A model generated the notes under the pieces. It did not search any database and had not been told where the DNA came from. It worked only from the letters and a program-made list of their open reading frames with translations. A stretch of 64,000 bases of DNA from Desulfobulbus alkaliphilus (lineage in GTDB: Bacteria; Desulfobacterota; Desulfobulbia; Desulfobulbales; Desulfobulbaceae). The translations under genes and the position numbers were made by a program. Positions 9,317 through 18,370 of the stretch are shown here, in pieces (position 1 is the first letter of the stretch; every line of letters begins with the position of its first letter). The DNA lies in contig NZ_JAFFQC010000001.1 of the NCBI RefSeq assembly GCF_016918545.1, forward strand, positions 124,001-188,000, in the 5' to 3' direction.

Positions 9317-9591
9317 TCCGGTTCCCCGGGCAGACGCCCCTCCTCCTCCAGGACCTCGGCCATCCGCCGCATGAGGCTCAGGTTGTATTCGGCCTCCTCT
9401 TCGGTCAGGGTACGGATCGCAAACCCGGCGTGAATAATGACATACTCGCCCACCGCCGGAATCCTGTCCACCATTTCCAGCCGCACCTCCCGACGGATAC
9501 CATCACCGGCCACCAGGGCAACCCCGGGATCAAGCAGTTCATCGGACCCGGTTATGACCTCCACCACCTGCAGAGGGACAGCTAAACACAT
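9307..9591 (-). CDS. hypC: Hydrogenase maturation chaperone HypC
   Basis: 94 residues starting MCLAVPLQV; Cys2 is the essential iron ligand. An OB-fold HypC/HupF chaperone that joins HypD and then the large-subunit precursor. Only one hypC is seen although two different large subunits are encoded nearby. It overlaps both hypF (10 bp) and hypD. Confidence 0.97.
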   Translation of the reverse strand: MCLAVPLQVVEVITGSDELLDPGVALVAGDGIRREVRLEMVDRIPAVGEYVIIHAGFAIRTLTEEEAEYNLSLMRRMAEVLEEEGRLPGEPECS

Positions 9592-11903
9592 GGGGTTCTT
9601 CCTCCTGTATACGCCTGACCAAGGGCGATGCCGCCGTCATTCATAGGCACCAGTTCACCAGCCAGGACGGAACAATCATGCTCTTCCAGCCGTTGGACCA
9701 GGGTTTCAAAAAGCAGTTTATTCTGCATACAACCACCGGACAGCACGATTTCATGCAGACCTGTCCGCTGCTGCAGTACAAGAAGCACCGTCACCAGGGA
9801 CTCCACCAGCCACAGGTGAAAACGGCGGGCAATGACCGCGGCATCAATGTCCGCGGCAAGATCGCGGACTATGCACGCGGCCAGGGGAGCCGAATCGATG
9901 ATCCACAGCCCTTCCTGCTCACGGCAGCCGAGCGGATAAGCGGAATGGACTGCAGACAATGGCGCCCGGACAGCAGCGGCCTCGAGCAGCATCGCTGCCT
10001 GCCCTTCATACGCATTGTCCAGGCACAGCCCGGTCAGGGCGGCAACAGCATCAAAAAGACGGCCGCAGCTGGAGGAGCGGGGACAATTGAGTTGTTTCAC
10101 CAGCATCTGGGCCAGCACCCGTTGTTTCTCTCCAGGAATGGCTGCCAGGGCTGGCAACCGGGCGGCCTGGGCAAATGCCGCCGGACCCAGGCCCTGATAC
10201 AAGAGCGCCAGGGCCATGCGCCAGGGTTCACGGGCCGCCCGGTCACCGCCGGGAAGGGGCAGGTGCGACAATCGCCCAAGACGCACAAAGCCGCCGCGGT
10301 CGGCGCGATAGATCTCCCCGCCGAAGACCGTACCGTCGGCACCGTAGCCAGCGCCATCAAGGACAACCCCGAGCACTGGCCCATCCACCCCATGCTCCGC
10401 CAGCACGGCGCCGATATGGGCATGGTGATGCTGGACGGCCCGGCAGGGCTGCTTGCGGCCGCGGGCAAAACGGGTGGAGAGATAATCGGGATGCAGGTCA
10501 CAGGCACTCAATCTCGGAGTCGTAGCCAGAATTGAGCTGAAATGCTCGATGCTTTCCCGGTAAAAAGCGAAATTCTCCGCCCCGGTCAATTCTCCAATGT
10601 GCTGGCTGAGATAAGCCTGCTGATCGCGAACAAAACAGAAGCTGTTTTTCATCTCCGCTCCACAGGCAAGAATATCCGTGGTCGGATGTCGGAGTGGCAG
10701 CGGTACCGGGGCATACCCGCGCGCCCGGCGCAGCAGGCGGACTTTTCCGGCCATGATTCGCGCCACTGAATCATCAACCCGGGTAACGATCTCGCGATTG
10801 TGGAGAAGGAAAAAATCCGCCAACCCCTGGAGCCGCCGCAGGGCCTCGTCATTGCCGGTGCAGATCGGTTCGTCACTGCGATTACCGCTGGTCATCACCA
10901 GTGCAGCCGGTACGCGATCCTGGTGGAAAAGAAGGTGGTGCAAGGGCGTGGCGGGCAGCATCACCCCGAGAACATCCAGTCCGGGAGCCACCGCCGCCGC
11001 CAGGCCGGCGGTGGGCCGCTGTTCTCCAAGGACAATGGGATGCTCCGGTGAGGTGAGCAAGGCTGCTGCTTCATCGGACAGGTAACAGAACGCCCTGGCA
11101 GCCTCCAGATCCCGGACCATGACCGCCAGAGGCTTACCCTGGCGATGCTTGCGGGTCCGTAGCGCGGTTACCGCTGCCTGTGAACCCGCGTCCACGGCAA
11201 GGTGAAAACCGCCCAGCCCCTTGATCGCCACCACGGCCCCTTCAGCCAGGGCTGCGGCGGCCTGGCTCAAGGCATCGCCATCAAGGGGAATACCATCGTG
11301 GTCATGCCAGCTCAGACGCGGGCCGCAGGCCGGGCAGGCGTTGGGTTGCGCGTGAAAACGGCGATCAAACGGATCGTGATATTCGCGGCTGCACCCCTCG
11401 CACATGGGGAAGACCCGCATCGATGTGTTGGGCCGGTCATACGGAATCCGTTCGACAATGGAGAAACGGGGACCGCAATTGGTGCAGTTGGTAAAGGGAT
11501 AGCGAAAGCGACGGTTGTCGGGATCGAGGATTTCAGCCAGACAGTCGGTGCAGGTGGCTAAGTCCGGAGCAATCGGCACAAGAGCCTGTCCTTCGGAGCG
11601 GCTGGGAAGAATGCGAAAACCAGTCTCTCTACTGTCCAGAGCCTGCGCGGCACACACATCAATATCAGCGATGCGGGCCACCGGAGGCGCTTCATTGCGC
11701 AACGCGGCAATGAAGCCATCCAGGACTGCCGCCGGACCATCAACATGAATATGAACACCCTGTCCATCATTGACCACCGTTCCGCTCAAGGCAAATCGAT
11801 GCGCCAGCCGATAGACAAAGGGCCGGAACCCCACGCCCTGCACTACCCCATGGACCGTGAGTCGCCGGGCGGTTGTCTCGATTTCACTCATGGGTGTGGT
11901 CAT
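9582..11903 (-). CDS. hypF: Carbamoyltransferase HypF
   Basis: 773 residues with the full HypF layout. An acylphosphatase domain (VHGVVQGVGFRPFVYR) is followed by two zinc fingers (CTDC...CTNCG and CEGC...CPACG), a YrdC-like domain and a Kae1/TobZ-like domain with HHHAHIGAV. It makes carbamoyl-adenylate and loads HypE. I start at the ATG at 11903 because AAGGGA lies 9 bp upstream; a GTG at 11909 and an ATG at 11891 are alternatives. First gene of the hypFCDEAB operon. Confidence 0.96.
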   Translation of the reverse strand: MTTPMSEIETTARRLTVHGVVQGVGFRPFVYRLAHRFALSGTVVNDGQGVHIHVDGPAAVLDGFIAALRNEAPPVARIADIDVCAAQALDSRETGFRILPSRSEGQALVPIAPDLATCTDCLAEILDPDNRRFRYPFTNCTNCGPRFSIVERIPYDRPNTSMRVFPMCEGCSREYHDPFDRRFHAQPNACPACGPRLSWHDHDGIPLDGDALSQAAAALAEGAVVAIKGLGGFHLAVDAGSQAAVTALRTRKHRQGKPLAVMVRDLEAARAFCYLSDEAAALLTSPEHPIVLGEQRPTAGLAAAVAPGLDVLGVMLPATPLHHLLFHQDRVPAALVMTSGNRSDEPICTGNDEALRRLQGLADFFLLHNREIVTRVDDSVARIMAGKVRLLRRARGYAPVPLPLRHPTTDILACGAEMKNSFCFVRDQQAYLSQHIGELTGAENFAFYRESIEHFSSILATTPRLSACDLHPDYLSTRFARGRKQPCRAVQHHHAHIGAVLAEHGVDGPVLGVVLDGAGYGADGTVFGGEIYRADRGGFVRLGRLSHLPLPGGDRAAREPWRMALALLYQGLGPAAFAQAARLPALAAIPGEKQRVLAQMLVKQLNCPRSSSCGRLFDAVAALTGLCLDNAYEGQAAMLLEAAAVRAPLSAVHSAYPLGCREQEGLWIIDSAPLAACIVRDLAADIDAAVIARRFHLWLVESLVTVLLVLQQRTGLHEIVLSGGCMQNKLLFETLVQRLEEHDCSVLAGELVPMNDGGIALGQAYTGGRTPCV

Positions 11904-12051
11904 TGTCACAGGTCCCTTGGTCCCGGTTCCGCTGTAACGACCGAACCGGGCCGCATTATTTCCTAGCAGGTATACTCTAGCAGCAAGACCATCTTTGCAC
12001 CATGCTTTTTTTCCACACGACCATTCAGCCCAATTGGCATAAATCAGCAGG

Positions 12052-12115
12052 AAATTAGGGACACTTCCCTATTTAATTTTTGTTAAAAAATTAAATAGGG
12101 AAGTGTCCCTAATTT
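12052..12115 (+). repeat. Repeat B copy 1: long perfect hairpin between mvh and hyp operons
   Basis: Arms of nearly 30 bp start AAATTAGGGACACTTCCC and end GGGAAGTGTCCCTAATTT around an A/T-rich centre. It lies downstream of the mvh gene block and upstream of hypF, and could terminate the mvh transcript. The same AGGGACACTTCCCC core recurs at 38668, 40340 and 41356. Confidence 0.9.
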
Positions 12116-12148
12116 CCCCTAATTTCCCCTAATTTCCTCTAATTTCCT
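12109..12148 (+). repeat. Four tandem 10-bp units CTAATTTCCC
   Basis: Four back-to-back copies of CTAATTTCCC or CTAATTTCCT begin in the right arm of the preceding hairpin and end 3 bp before the stop of the zinc-ribbon gene. This is likely a slippage expansion of the hairpin edge. There are no spacers, so it is not a CRISPR array. Confidence 0.85.
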
Positions 12149-12151
12149 TAT

Positions 12152-12412
12152 CTACCCATCCCCTTCGGCCTGACGCTGAATCTCCCGGTATCGTTTGGAA
12201 TGGACCACCTTCTGCTTCTCCAGATCCTCGATCTCTTCCCGACTGAGATGAATGAGTCCACAGACAGGACAGGAGAGATCCATATCGTCATGGGCAGCCC
12301 GCTGCTTGAGTTCGTCCACGGTCATATGGCCGACGGAGCCACAGGCACAGTCAGGCGATTCAACCCGCACGATAACCCGGTCTGTTTTTCTGGTTTTTGC
12401 TTGCATACGCAT
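12152..12412 (-). CDS. Small zinc-ribbon protein downstream of mvhA
   Basis: 86 residues with two Cys pairs (CACG and CPVCG) separated by about 30 residues, then a charged helix rich in Glu and Lys. It resembles a zinc ribbon; no specific family is recognised. It begins about 50 bp after the true mvhA stop, in the same direction, so it probably belongs to the mvh operon. The start is uncertain: no ribosome site precedes ATG 12412 or ATG 12406. The frame is open further upstream (ATG 12493) into the post-UGA part of mvhA, where an annotation that stopped mvhA at the UGA would wrongly extend it. Confidence 0.6.
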   Translation of the reverse strand: MRMQAKTRKTDRVIVRVESPDCACGSVGHMTVDELKQRAAHDDMDLSCPVCGLIHLSREEIEDLEKQKVVHSKRYREIQRQAEGDG

Positions 12413-12461
12413 ACCCGAGCAGGTGTACGGGAGGAGGAAGACCTGACCCGCGGGTGGAGGT

Positions 12462-13907
12462 TCAACGGTGCAGACTGCGCACCGGTGTACCATGATGATC
12501 AAAAAGAGTGACCACAACTGTCGGACCGCCATCCAGGCGGTGAGTTGCGCAGGAAATTCAGGGGTCATAGGCCCGGACCGCCATCTCGATCCGGTTGAGG
12601 ATCTCTTCATCAGCGGCCCCGTTGCCGATCAGGCGATCCGCGGCCTGGCGGACACAGAGCTGCATAGGGGCCACATTATGGGTGGTGCCGACAATCAGAT
12701 TGGCCCGGGTAATACACCCGTTCCCGTCGGTTGCATACTCATGGAGCAGGGTGCCCCGCGGTGCCTCGACGTGACCTATGCCTCTGCCGGCGCCGGGTTC
12801 GACCACATGATGAACCAACGGCTCGACAATCCGTTCGTCGGCAAGCAGCTCCAGGGTTCGTTCACAGGCATACACCAGCTCGATCAATCTGGCCCAGTGG
12901 TACAGCAGGGTACCCTGGGCCGGGCGCCCGAACAGTTCCCGAAAAGCCTCCAGTTCTTCCTGAGCCCTGGGGGTGGCGATGTGGTCACAGACATTGATCC
13001 GGGCCAGGGTATTGGCCCGGTATATCCCCCTGGGCTGCGATGAATCCAGGGAAATTCCCTCGCCCCAGGATCTGGCATACACCATCTTGGCATACGACCA
13101 GGGTTCGACATGCTCGGCCAGAAACTGATCATATTCCTCGACCGGAAATTCGACCAGACCACCGCCGGGGTCCATCAGCCGCAGCAGACCGTCGTACAGG
13201 CGCAGAGATCCCTGGGCGTCAACCGTGCCGAGAAACCCTGTGGTCACCGATCCCAGCGAGAGCATTTCCTCGACAAAACGGGAAAAGATCCGTTCCTTGG
13301 CAAAGGCAAGCGATTGACAGGCAAAATCAAGCAGCACCTGACCGTCGGCAAGCAGATCCCGCTGCTCCCCGGCGTCCATGGGCCTGGCAAAGCCGCCAAC
13401 CACGCCGGCCACCGGATGGATGGCCTTGCCGGCAAAGCGCTCCAGCATGGCCAGGGCTAACTGTCGCATGCGCACCACCCGGGCGGCCAGCTCGGGCTCA
13501 CTGCGGACCAGACCCATGACATTGCGGACCGAATAATCGCTTTCCGGGCCAAGAACAAAGTCCGGGGCGGCAAGAAAGAAAAAATGGAGAATCTTGTCAT
13601 GGATATGAGCCAGCACCTGGGCCAGTTCCCGCAACAGATTCCCGGCTGGAGGGGGACTGACCCCGAAACAGCCATCAATGGCCTTGACCGCCGCCAGGTG
13701 ATGCATCCAGGGACAGATACCGCAGATCCTGGTGACGATCCGGGGAATCTCTTCCGCCGGCCGACCGATGACAAATTGCTCGAATCCGCGCAAAGCGGTG
13801 ATCTCCACCCGGGCATCACTGACCCGCCCGCTCTCGTCAAGATCAATCCTGATCCGGGCGTGGCCCTCGATTCTGGTTATCGGTTCAATGGTTATTGCCC
13901 GCTTCAT
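12462..13907 (-). CDS. mvhA: Mvh-type [NiFeSe] hydrogenase large subunit with selenocysteine at UGA
   Basis: The N-terminal nickel motif RICGICPWMHH (Cys62, Cys65) is normal. The frame then meets TGA at 12558-12560 just after RAYDP. Read through, it continues ISCATH and a C-terminal tail to a TGA at 12462-12464. The nickel motif is therefore DP-Sec-ISCATH, with Sec450 replacing the first Cys and Cys453 kept. The total is 481 residues. The 25 residues after His456 match the usual protease-removed tail. A SECIS-like hairpin follows the TGA, and a tRNA-Sec lies at 5800. The start at 13907 has GGGAGG just upstream. The protein pairs with MvhG and MvhD to feed electrons from H2 to HdrA. Conventional gene callers would cut it at 12558. 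Confidence 0.93.
12515..12547 (-). promoter_or_regulatory. SECIS-like hairpin downstream of the mvhA UGA
   Basis: On the mRNA strand a 5-bp outer stem CAACT/AGTTG and a perfect 6-bp inner stem ACCGCC/GGCGGT close the loop TGGAT. The loop begins 22 nt after the UGA and contains the adjacent GG typical of bacterial SECIS loops recognised by SelB. It lies inside the coding sequence, as expected for bacteria. Confidence 0.8.
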
Positions 13908-13918
13908 GCCAGCCTCCC

Positions 13919-14836
13919 TCATTTCCTTTCCCCTTTTGGCCTGAGTCGGCCGTGGGCCCCGCTGAAGCGCAACAGTGATGTGCGATCGATAATGGTGCGA
14001 TAATCGATGCCATTGCTGGCCAGGGCGTTCATCATGTCGAGAAGCTGGTTGCCGTACTTACGAACAGGGCCATAGCAGCCGCGACAGGAGACACGGCTGC
14101 GCAGGCAAAGCGGCACATCCCTGCCGCCGCAGCCTCCGGCGGTCACCGGCCCCATGCAGAGCAACCCCTGCTCCAGGAGACAGCGCATCCGGTCCAAAGG
14201 TTCCCCTGGAGTATACGCGGCCCTGACCGTACCCCGATGGATCGTGGCCTGCCCTTTTCCTGTCCGTACGGTGGGACAGGTTTCACAGACGCTCTTATGC
14301 GGCAGACGCTGCTCTTCCCGTTGTATCAAGGCCTCCAGAACCGCGATGATCATCTCAGGACGCGGCGGGCAGCCGGGCAGACAGACATCCACCCGCACCT
14401 GCTCGTCAATGCTGGACACCCGGTCCAACAGGGCCGGCACACCATCGGGGACAGGAGCGGTATCGGTGGTTGCGGTGCTGAACACGGTCTCCATGGTCTG
14501 GCCGGCGGTCCATTGATTGCGCATCGCCGGTATACCGCCGTGACCGGCGCAGGTACCAACAGCGATAAGGACCCGGCATTGCCGCCGCATGGCCGTGAGG
14601 ATCTTGAGATGACTCGCCAGACCGACCCCTCCGGTCACCAGGCCGATATCGGCCTCGGGCAGGGAGAGATCGCCTTCCTCACCTGGATCCGCAATGTACT
14701 TATGGTCCATGAGCAGAGGGAAGTGGACAATATCAACCAGCTGAAAAAGCGAGAACAGCAGCTCGCCGCTGTTCAACAGAGCGATTTCACAACCCGAACA
14801 ACCATGGAGCCACTCAAAATTGAGTCTAGGTTTCAT
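13919..14836 (-). CDS. mvhG: Mvh hydrogenase small subunit
   Basis: 305 residues. Proximal cluster ligands are seen in HGCSGCE, GTCAGHGGIPAMRN and LPGCPPRPE. The C-terminal third has further cysteine groups (CETC, LLCMGPVTAGGCGG, CRGCYGP) consistent with the medial and distal clusters of MvhG/FrhG. There is no Tat signal, so it is cytoplasmic. The start at 14836 overlaps the mvhD stop by 11 bp; the frame is open further upstream, but homology starts here. It precedes mvhA. Confidence 0.93.
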   Translation of the reverse strand: MKPRLNFEWLHGCSGCEIALLNSGELLFSLFQLVDIVHFPLLMDHKYIADPGEEGDLSLPEADIGLVTGGVGLASHLKILTAMRRQCRVLIAVGTCAGHGGIPAMRNQWTAGQTMETVFSTATTDTAPVPDGVPALLDRVSSIDEQVRVDVCLPGCPPRPEMIIAVLEALIQREEQRLPHKSVCETCPTVRTGKGQATIHRGTVRAAYTPGEPLDRMRCLLEQGLLCMGPVTAGGCGGRDVPLCLRSRVSCRGCYGPVRKYGNQLLDMMNALASNGIDYRTIIDRTSLLRFSGAHGRLRPKGERK

Positions 14837-15269
14837 TGATGAGCCTTCCTGCGCCGCCGGCGGTGAACACCGGCGAACCTCGGTCCAGGTCCGCCAGCCT
14901 GGCAATCATGTGATGAAAAGCTTTCACCAGCCGCTCCGGTTCCGCCGAGGACACCCAGGTCAGCTCGAAGCGCTCGCTCGCATACCCCAGATCTTCCAGG
15001 GTATCGACAATCACCTCGGCCCGGGCCAGAGCCACCTCATTGCCTTTGAGATAATGGCATTCCCCGAGATGGCAGCCGATGAGCATAACTCCGGCGGCTC
15101 CTTTATCAAGGGCATGCAAAACCTGTTGCGGATGGACCATGCCTGAGCACAGCACCCGGATAATCCTGATCGATCCGGAGTACTGCAGACGGGAGATGCC
15201 GGCCAGGTCAGCCGCGGCATAGGAGCACCAGTTGCAGCAGAAAGCGATGATTTTCGCGTCCCAGTTCAT
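14826..15269 (-). CDS. mvhD: Mvh/Frh-type electron-transfer subunit MvhD
   Basis: 147 residues with the MvhD [2Fe-2S] motif FCCNWCSYAAADLAG at the N-terminus and GCHLGECHY in the middle. MvhD bridges the hydrogenase and HdrA. Some homologues use selenocysteine in this protein; here the positions are ordinary cysteine codons. It overlaps both hdrA (4 bp) and mvhG. Confidence 0.95.
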   Translation of the reverse strand: MNWDAKIIAFCCNWCSYAAADLAGISRLQYSGSIRIIRVLCSGMVHPQQVLHALDKGAAGVMLIGCHLGECHYLKGNEVALARAEVIVDTLEDLGYASERFELTWVSSAEPERLVKAFHHMIARLADLDRGSPVFTAGGAGRLINET

Positions 15270-18200
15270 GTCCCCTCCGCTACCGTATCATCCAGGGCGG
15301 CGTCCACCTGGGCCTCGATCTGCGCGCAGGTAAAGCCGGCAACATCAACGCCCTGTTTCGGGCAGGTCCCCTGACAGATGCCGCAGCCCTTGCACAGCAC
15401 CTGATCAATGACCACTGATTTCAAAACCACGCCTTTTTCATCTTCATATTCCACCAGGGTAATGGCCCGGTACGGGCAGACCTCGATACACAGACCGCAG
15501 CCGTCGCAGCGCCCCGGGTCGACCTGGGCAACGTAGGCCTCCAAGGCAATTTCCTTGCGGGCCAGGAGGCAACCGGCCTTGCCGGCGGCGGCCAGAGCCT
15601 GGGAAATGGATTCTTCCAGAGGCTTGGGATAGTGGGCCAGACCGGCGACGAACACACCGTCAACGTGAAACTCCACCGGTCGCAGCTTGGCATGGGCCTC
15701 CTGAAAAAACCCATCGGCATTGAGAGGCAGCTTGAACAGATTGGCCAGATCCGATGCGTCCGGACTGGCCAGGGTAGCGCTGGCAAGGATCACCACATCT
15801 GCCTGGATCTGCAGCGGTCGATGCAGGACATGATCCCAGACCTCGACCAGGACCCCGTCCCTTTCCCGAGAGAGTTTTGGCGGACCGTGGAGTTCGTAGT
15901 TGATAAAGACAATGCCCAGTTCCCGGGCCTTGTTATAGAGGCGCTCGCGCTGGCCGTAAGTGCGGATTTCCCGATAAAGGATGTAGATCCGGCGGGACGG
16001 GGCCTCTTTTTTCAACTTGATGGCACTTTGAATCGAGTGGGTACAGCAGGATTTCGAGCAATACGGCCGCTCCTGATTGCGGCTGCCGACGCACTGGATA
16101 AAAACAAAGGAGGTACCCCGGGCCACCCTGGCTTCATTGTGCATGTGGAGTTTGTCGAATTCAATGGAGGCCACCACCTTGGGAATTTTGCCGTATTCGA
16201 ATTCTTCGGGAATGTAGCGTTTGGCCCCGGTGGTGATGAGAACAACACCATGGCGGACGGTTTTCCTTCGTCCGGAGTCGCCCCTGAGGGTTGTGGTGAA
16301 ATTGCCGACGTGGCCGGCCACCTCCACCACTGTGCTGTGATAGAACACGGCAATTCGAGGATGATTAACCACCTCGCTGCGCAGTCCATCGAGGTAGCGG
16401 GGTACATGCTCACCGCTCCAGGTCTGGAACAGATGGAGGGCATTGCCTCCTAGCTGACCGGTCTTTTCCACCAGATGGACATCAAAGCCCTGCAGCGCCA
16501 GATTGAGGGCCGCGGTCATGCCCGCCACCCCGCCGCCGATAACCAGAGCCGAGGGGGTGATGGGAATACGCAGGGGATGCAGGGCACGGAGACCACTGAC
16601 CTTGGCCACCGCCATTCGGATCAGATCCTTGGCTTTGGCGGTGGCGGTCTGCTGGTCAAAACCATGCACCCAGGCATTCTGATTGCGGATATTGGCCATC
16701 TCCAGCAGATACTCATTGATACCGGCGGATCTGAGGGTAGCGCGAAACAGCGGTTCATGGGTCCTGGGGGTACAGGCTGCCACCACGATCCGATTGAGTT
16801 CCCGATCCCTGATCTGCTGCCCCATGATATCCTGGGTATCCTGGGCGCAGGTAAAGAGGTTACGTTCCACGGAAACCACATTCGCCAGGGTAGCGGCATA
16901 GGCGGCCACCTCCTCGATATCGACCACTCCGGCGATATTGGTCCCGCAATGACAGATAAATACCCCGATCCGCGGCTCCCGCAGGCGCACATCCTGTTCC
17001 AGGGGAAACGACGCTGTTCTGGTCAGGGAATGACGCGCCCCGCTCAACAGGACGGCAACGGAGGCTGCTGCTGCCGAGCCGCCGATCACCGACTGGGGAA
17101 TATCCCGGGGACCGTTGAAGGCGCCGCAGGTGAAAATACCCTCCCTGGACGTGTGTACCGGCATAAAGGCCGAAATGGCGGCAAATCGGTCCGGGGTCAT
17201 CTGGATACCGATTCTATCCGCCAGGCTGACCATGTCATCCGCTGTTTCCAGGCCCACCGAGAGGACCACCAGGTCGACGATCTCCTCGACCTGCCTGCCC
17301 TGAACACTGATATAATGCAGACGGAGATCGCCCCTGGTCCCCCTGGGTTCGACCCCATGGATCCGGGAGCGGACAAAGCGGATCCCCGTCTCGCTGCGGG
17401 CCCGCTCGAAATAACGGTCGAATTCCTTGCCGTGGGTCCGTATATCGGTATAGAAAATGGTCACCTCCAACTCAGGATTGGCCTCCTTGACCATGACCGC
17501 CTCCTTGATCGCATACATGCAGCAGACCGAGGAGCAGTATTCATTACCGCAATGGTGTTTGTCTCGACTGCCGATGCATTGGAGAAAGGCGATCCTGCGC
17601 ACCGGTTTGCCGTCAGAGGGTCGGTGGAGCACGCCGCTGGTGGGTCCGTCCGGAGCCAGGTAGCGTTCAAACTGCAGCGAGGTGATGACATTGGGATACA
17701 CCCCATACCCCCAGGCCTTGATCACGGCGGGATTAAAGGTCTGAAACCCCAGGGCCATGACCACCGCTCCGACCCGGATTTCCTCTTCCAGGGCACGGTC
17801 GTCGAACCTGATGGCTTCGGGCGGGCAGATTTCAGCACACACACCACACTTGCCCTCCTGGCTGAGATACAGACAGGCCTCGGCATCGATCTGGTACTTG
17901 AAGGGCACAGCCTGGGGATATTTGATATAGATCGCCTTGCGCCCGGCGATATGACCGCTGAAAGGGTCGTCGACGCTTTGGGGGCAGTGGGCGCTGCACT
18001 GCCCGCAGGCAATACATTTTTCGGTGTCGACATAGCGGGGTTTCTGTCGCACCCGCACCACGAAATCTCCGGGCCGACCGGCGATGTCGAGGACGCTGCC
18101 CAAGGTAAGGATGCGGATATTGGCATGCCGGCCGCACTCCACCAGCTTGGGGGCGATGATGCACATGGAGCAGTCGTTGGTGGGAAAGACCTTGTTGTAC

Positions 18201-18370
18201 TGCGGCATGGCGCCACCGATGGCCCCGGTTTTCTCCACCAGGTAGACATAATACCCCGAGTCGGCCAGATCCAAAGCTGCCCGCATCCCGGAGATACCGC
18301 CGCCGATGACCATAACCGCGCCAACCGGCTCCGAGGCGGTCATGTCAACGCTACCATTATGACCGATCAT
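15266..18370 (-). CDS. hdrA: Double-length heterodisulfide reductase subunit HdrA
   Basis: 1034 residues, about 1.5 times methanogen HdrA. The first half has a Rossmann FAD loop (VIGGGISGMRAALDLA), a TNDCSMC segment and inserted ferredoxin motifs (CIACGQCSAHCP, CGVCAEICP). At about residue 470 the ICHCGTN motif of a normal HdrA N-terminus begins, followed by a second FAD loop (VIGGGVAGMTAALNLA). Two C-terminal [4Fe-4S] motifs (CDGCGLCIEVCP, CKGCGICQGTCP) end the protein. In this family the flavin bifurcates electrons from H2 to a low-potential and a high-potential acceptor. Start 18370 overlaps the upstream stop as ATGA and has AGGAG before it. All Sec-prone positions are Cys here. Confidence 0.93.
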   Translation of the reverse strand: MIGHNGSVDMTASEPVGAVMVIGGGISGMRAALDLADSGYYVYLVEKTGAIGGAMPQYNKVFPTNDCSMCIIAPKLVECGRHANIRILTLGSVLDIAGRPGDFVVRVRQKPRYVDTEKCIACGQCSAHCPQSVDDPFSGHIAGRKAIYIKYPQAVPFKYQIDAEACLYLSQEGKCGVCAEICPPEAIRFDDRALEEEIRVGAVVMALGFQTFNPAVIKAWGYGVYPNVITSLQFERYLAPDGPTSGVLHRPSDGKPVRRIAFLQCIGSRDKHHCGNEYCSSVCCMYAIKEAVMVKEANPELEVTIFYTDIRTHGKEFDRYFERARSETGIRFVRSRIHGVEPRGTRGDLRLHYISVQGRQVEEIVDLVVLSVGLETADDMVSLADRIGIQMTPDRFAAISAFMPVHTSREGIFTCGAFNGPRDIPQSVIGGSAAAASVAVLLSGARHSLTRTASFPLEQDVRLREPRIGVFICHCGTNIAGVVDIEEVAAYAATLANVVSVERNLFTCAQDTQDIMGQQIRDRELNRIVVAACTPRTHEPLFRATLRSAGINEYLLEMANIRNQNAWVHGFDQQTATAKAKDLIRMAVAKVSGLRALHPLRIPITPSALVIGGGVAGMTAALNLALQGFDVHLVEKTGQLGGNALHLFQTWSGEHVPRYLDGLRSEVVNHPRIAVFYHSTVVEVAGHVGNFTTTLRGDSGRRKTVRHGVVLITTGAKRYIPEEFEYGKIPKVVASIEFDKLHMHNEARVARGTSFVFIQCVGSRNQERPYCSKSCCTHSIQSAIKLKKEAPSRRIYILYREIRTYGQRERLYNKARELGIVFINYELHGPPKLSRERDGVLVEVWDHVLHRPLQIQADVVILASATLASPDASDLANLFKLPLNADGFFQEAHAKLRPVEFHVDGVFVAGLAHYPKPLEESISQALAAAGKAGCLLARKEIALEAYVAQVDPGRCDGCGLCIEVCPYRAITLVEYEDEKGVVLKSVVIDQVLCKGCGICQGTCPKQGVDVAGFTCAQIEAQVDAALDDTVAEGT

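Noticed and set aside
12109-12148. CRISPR-like array
   Set aside because: The units are contiguous 10-mers with no spacers and no cas genes nearby.
12558-13922. mvhA as a 454-residue protein ending at the TGA after RAYDP
   Set aside because: It would lack the essential C-terminal nickel ligands; the readthrough frame restores them exactly, with a SECIS-like hairpin.
14826-18370. Selenocysteine in MvhD or HdrA
   Set aside because: These proteins contain Sec in some relatives, but here the corresponding codons are TGC/TGT and the frames are uninterrupted.
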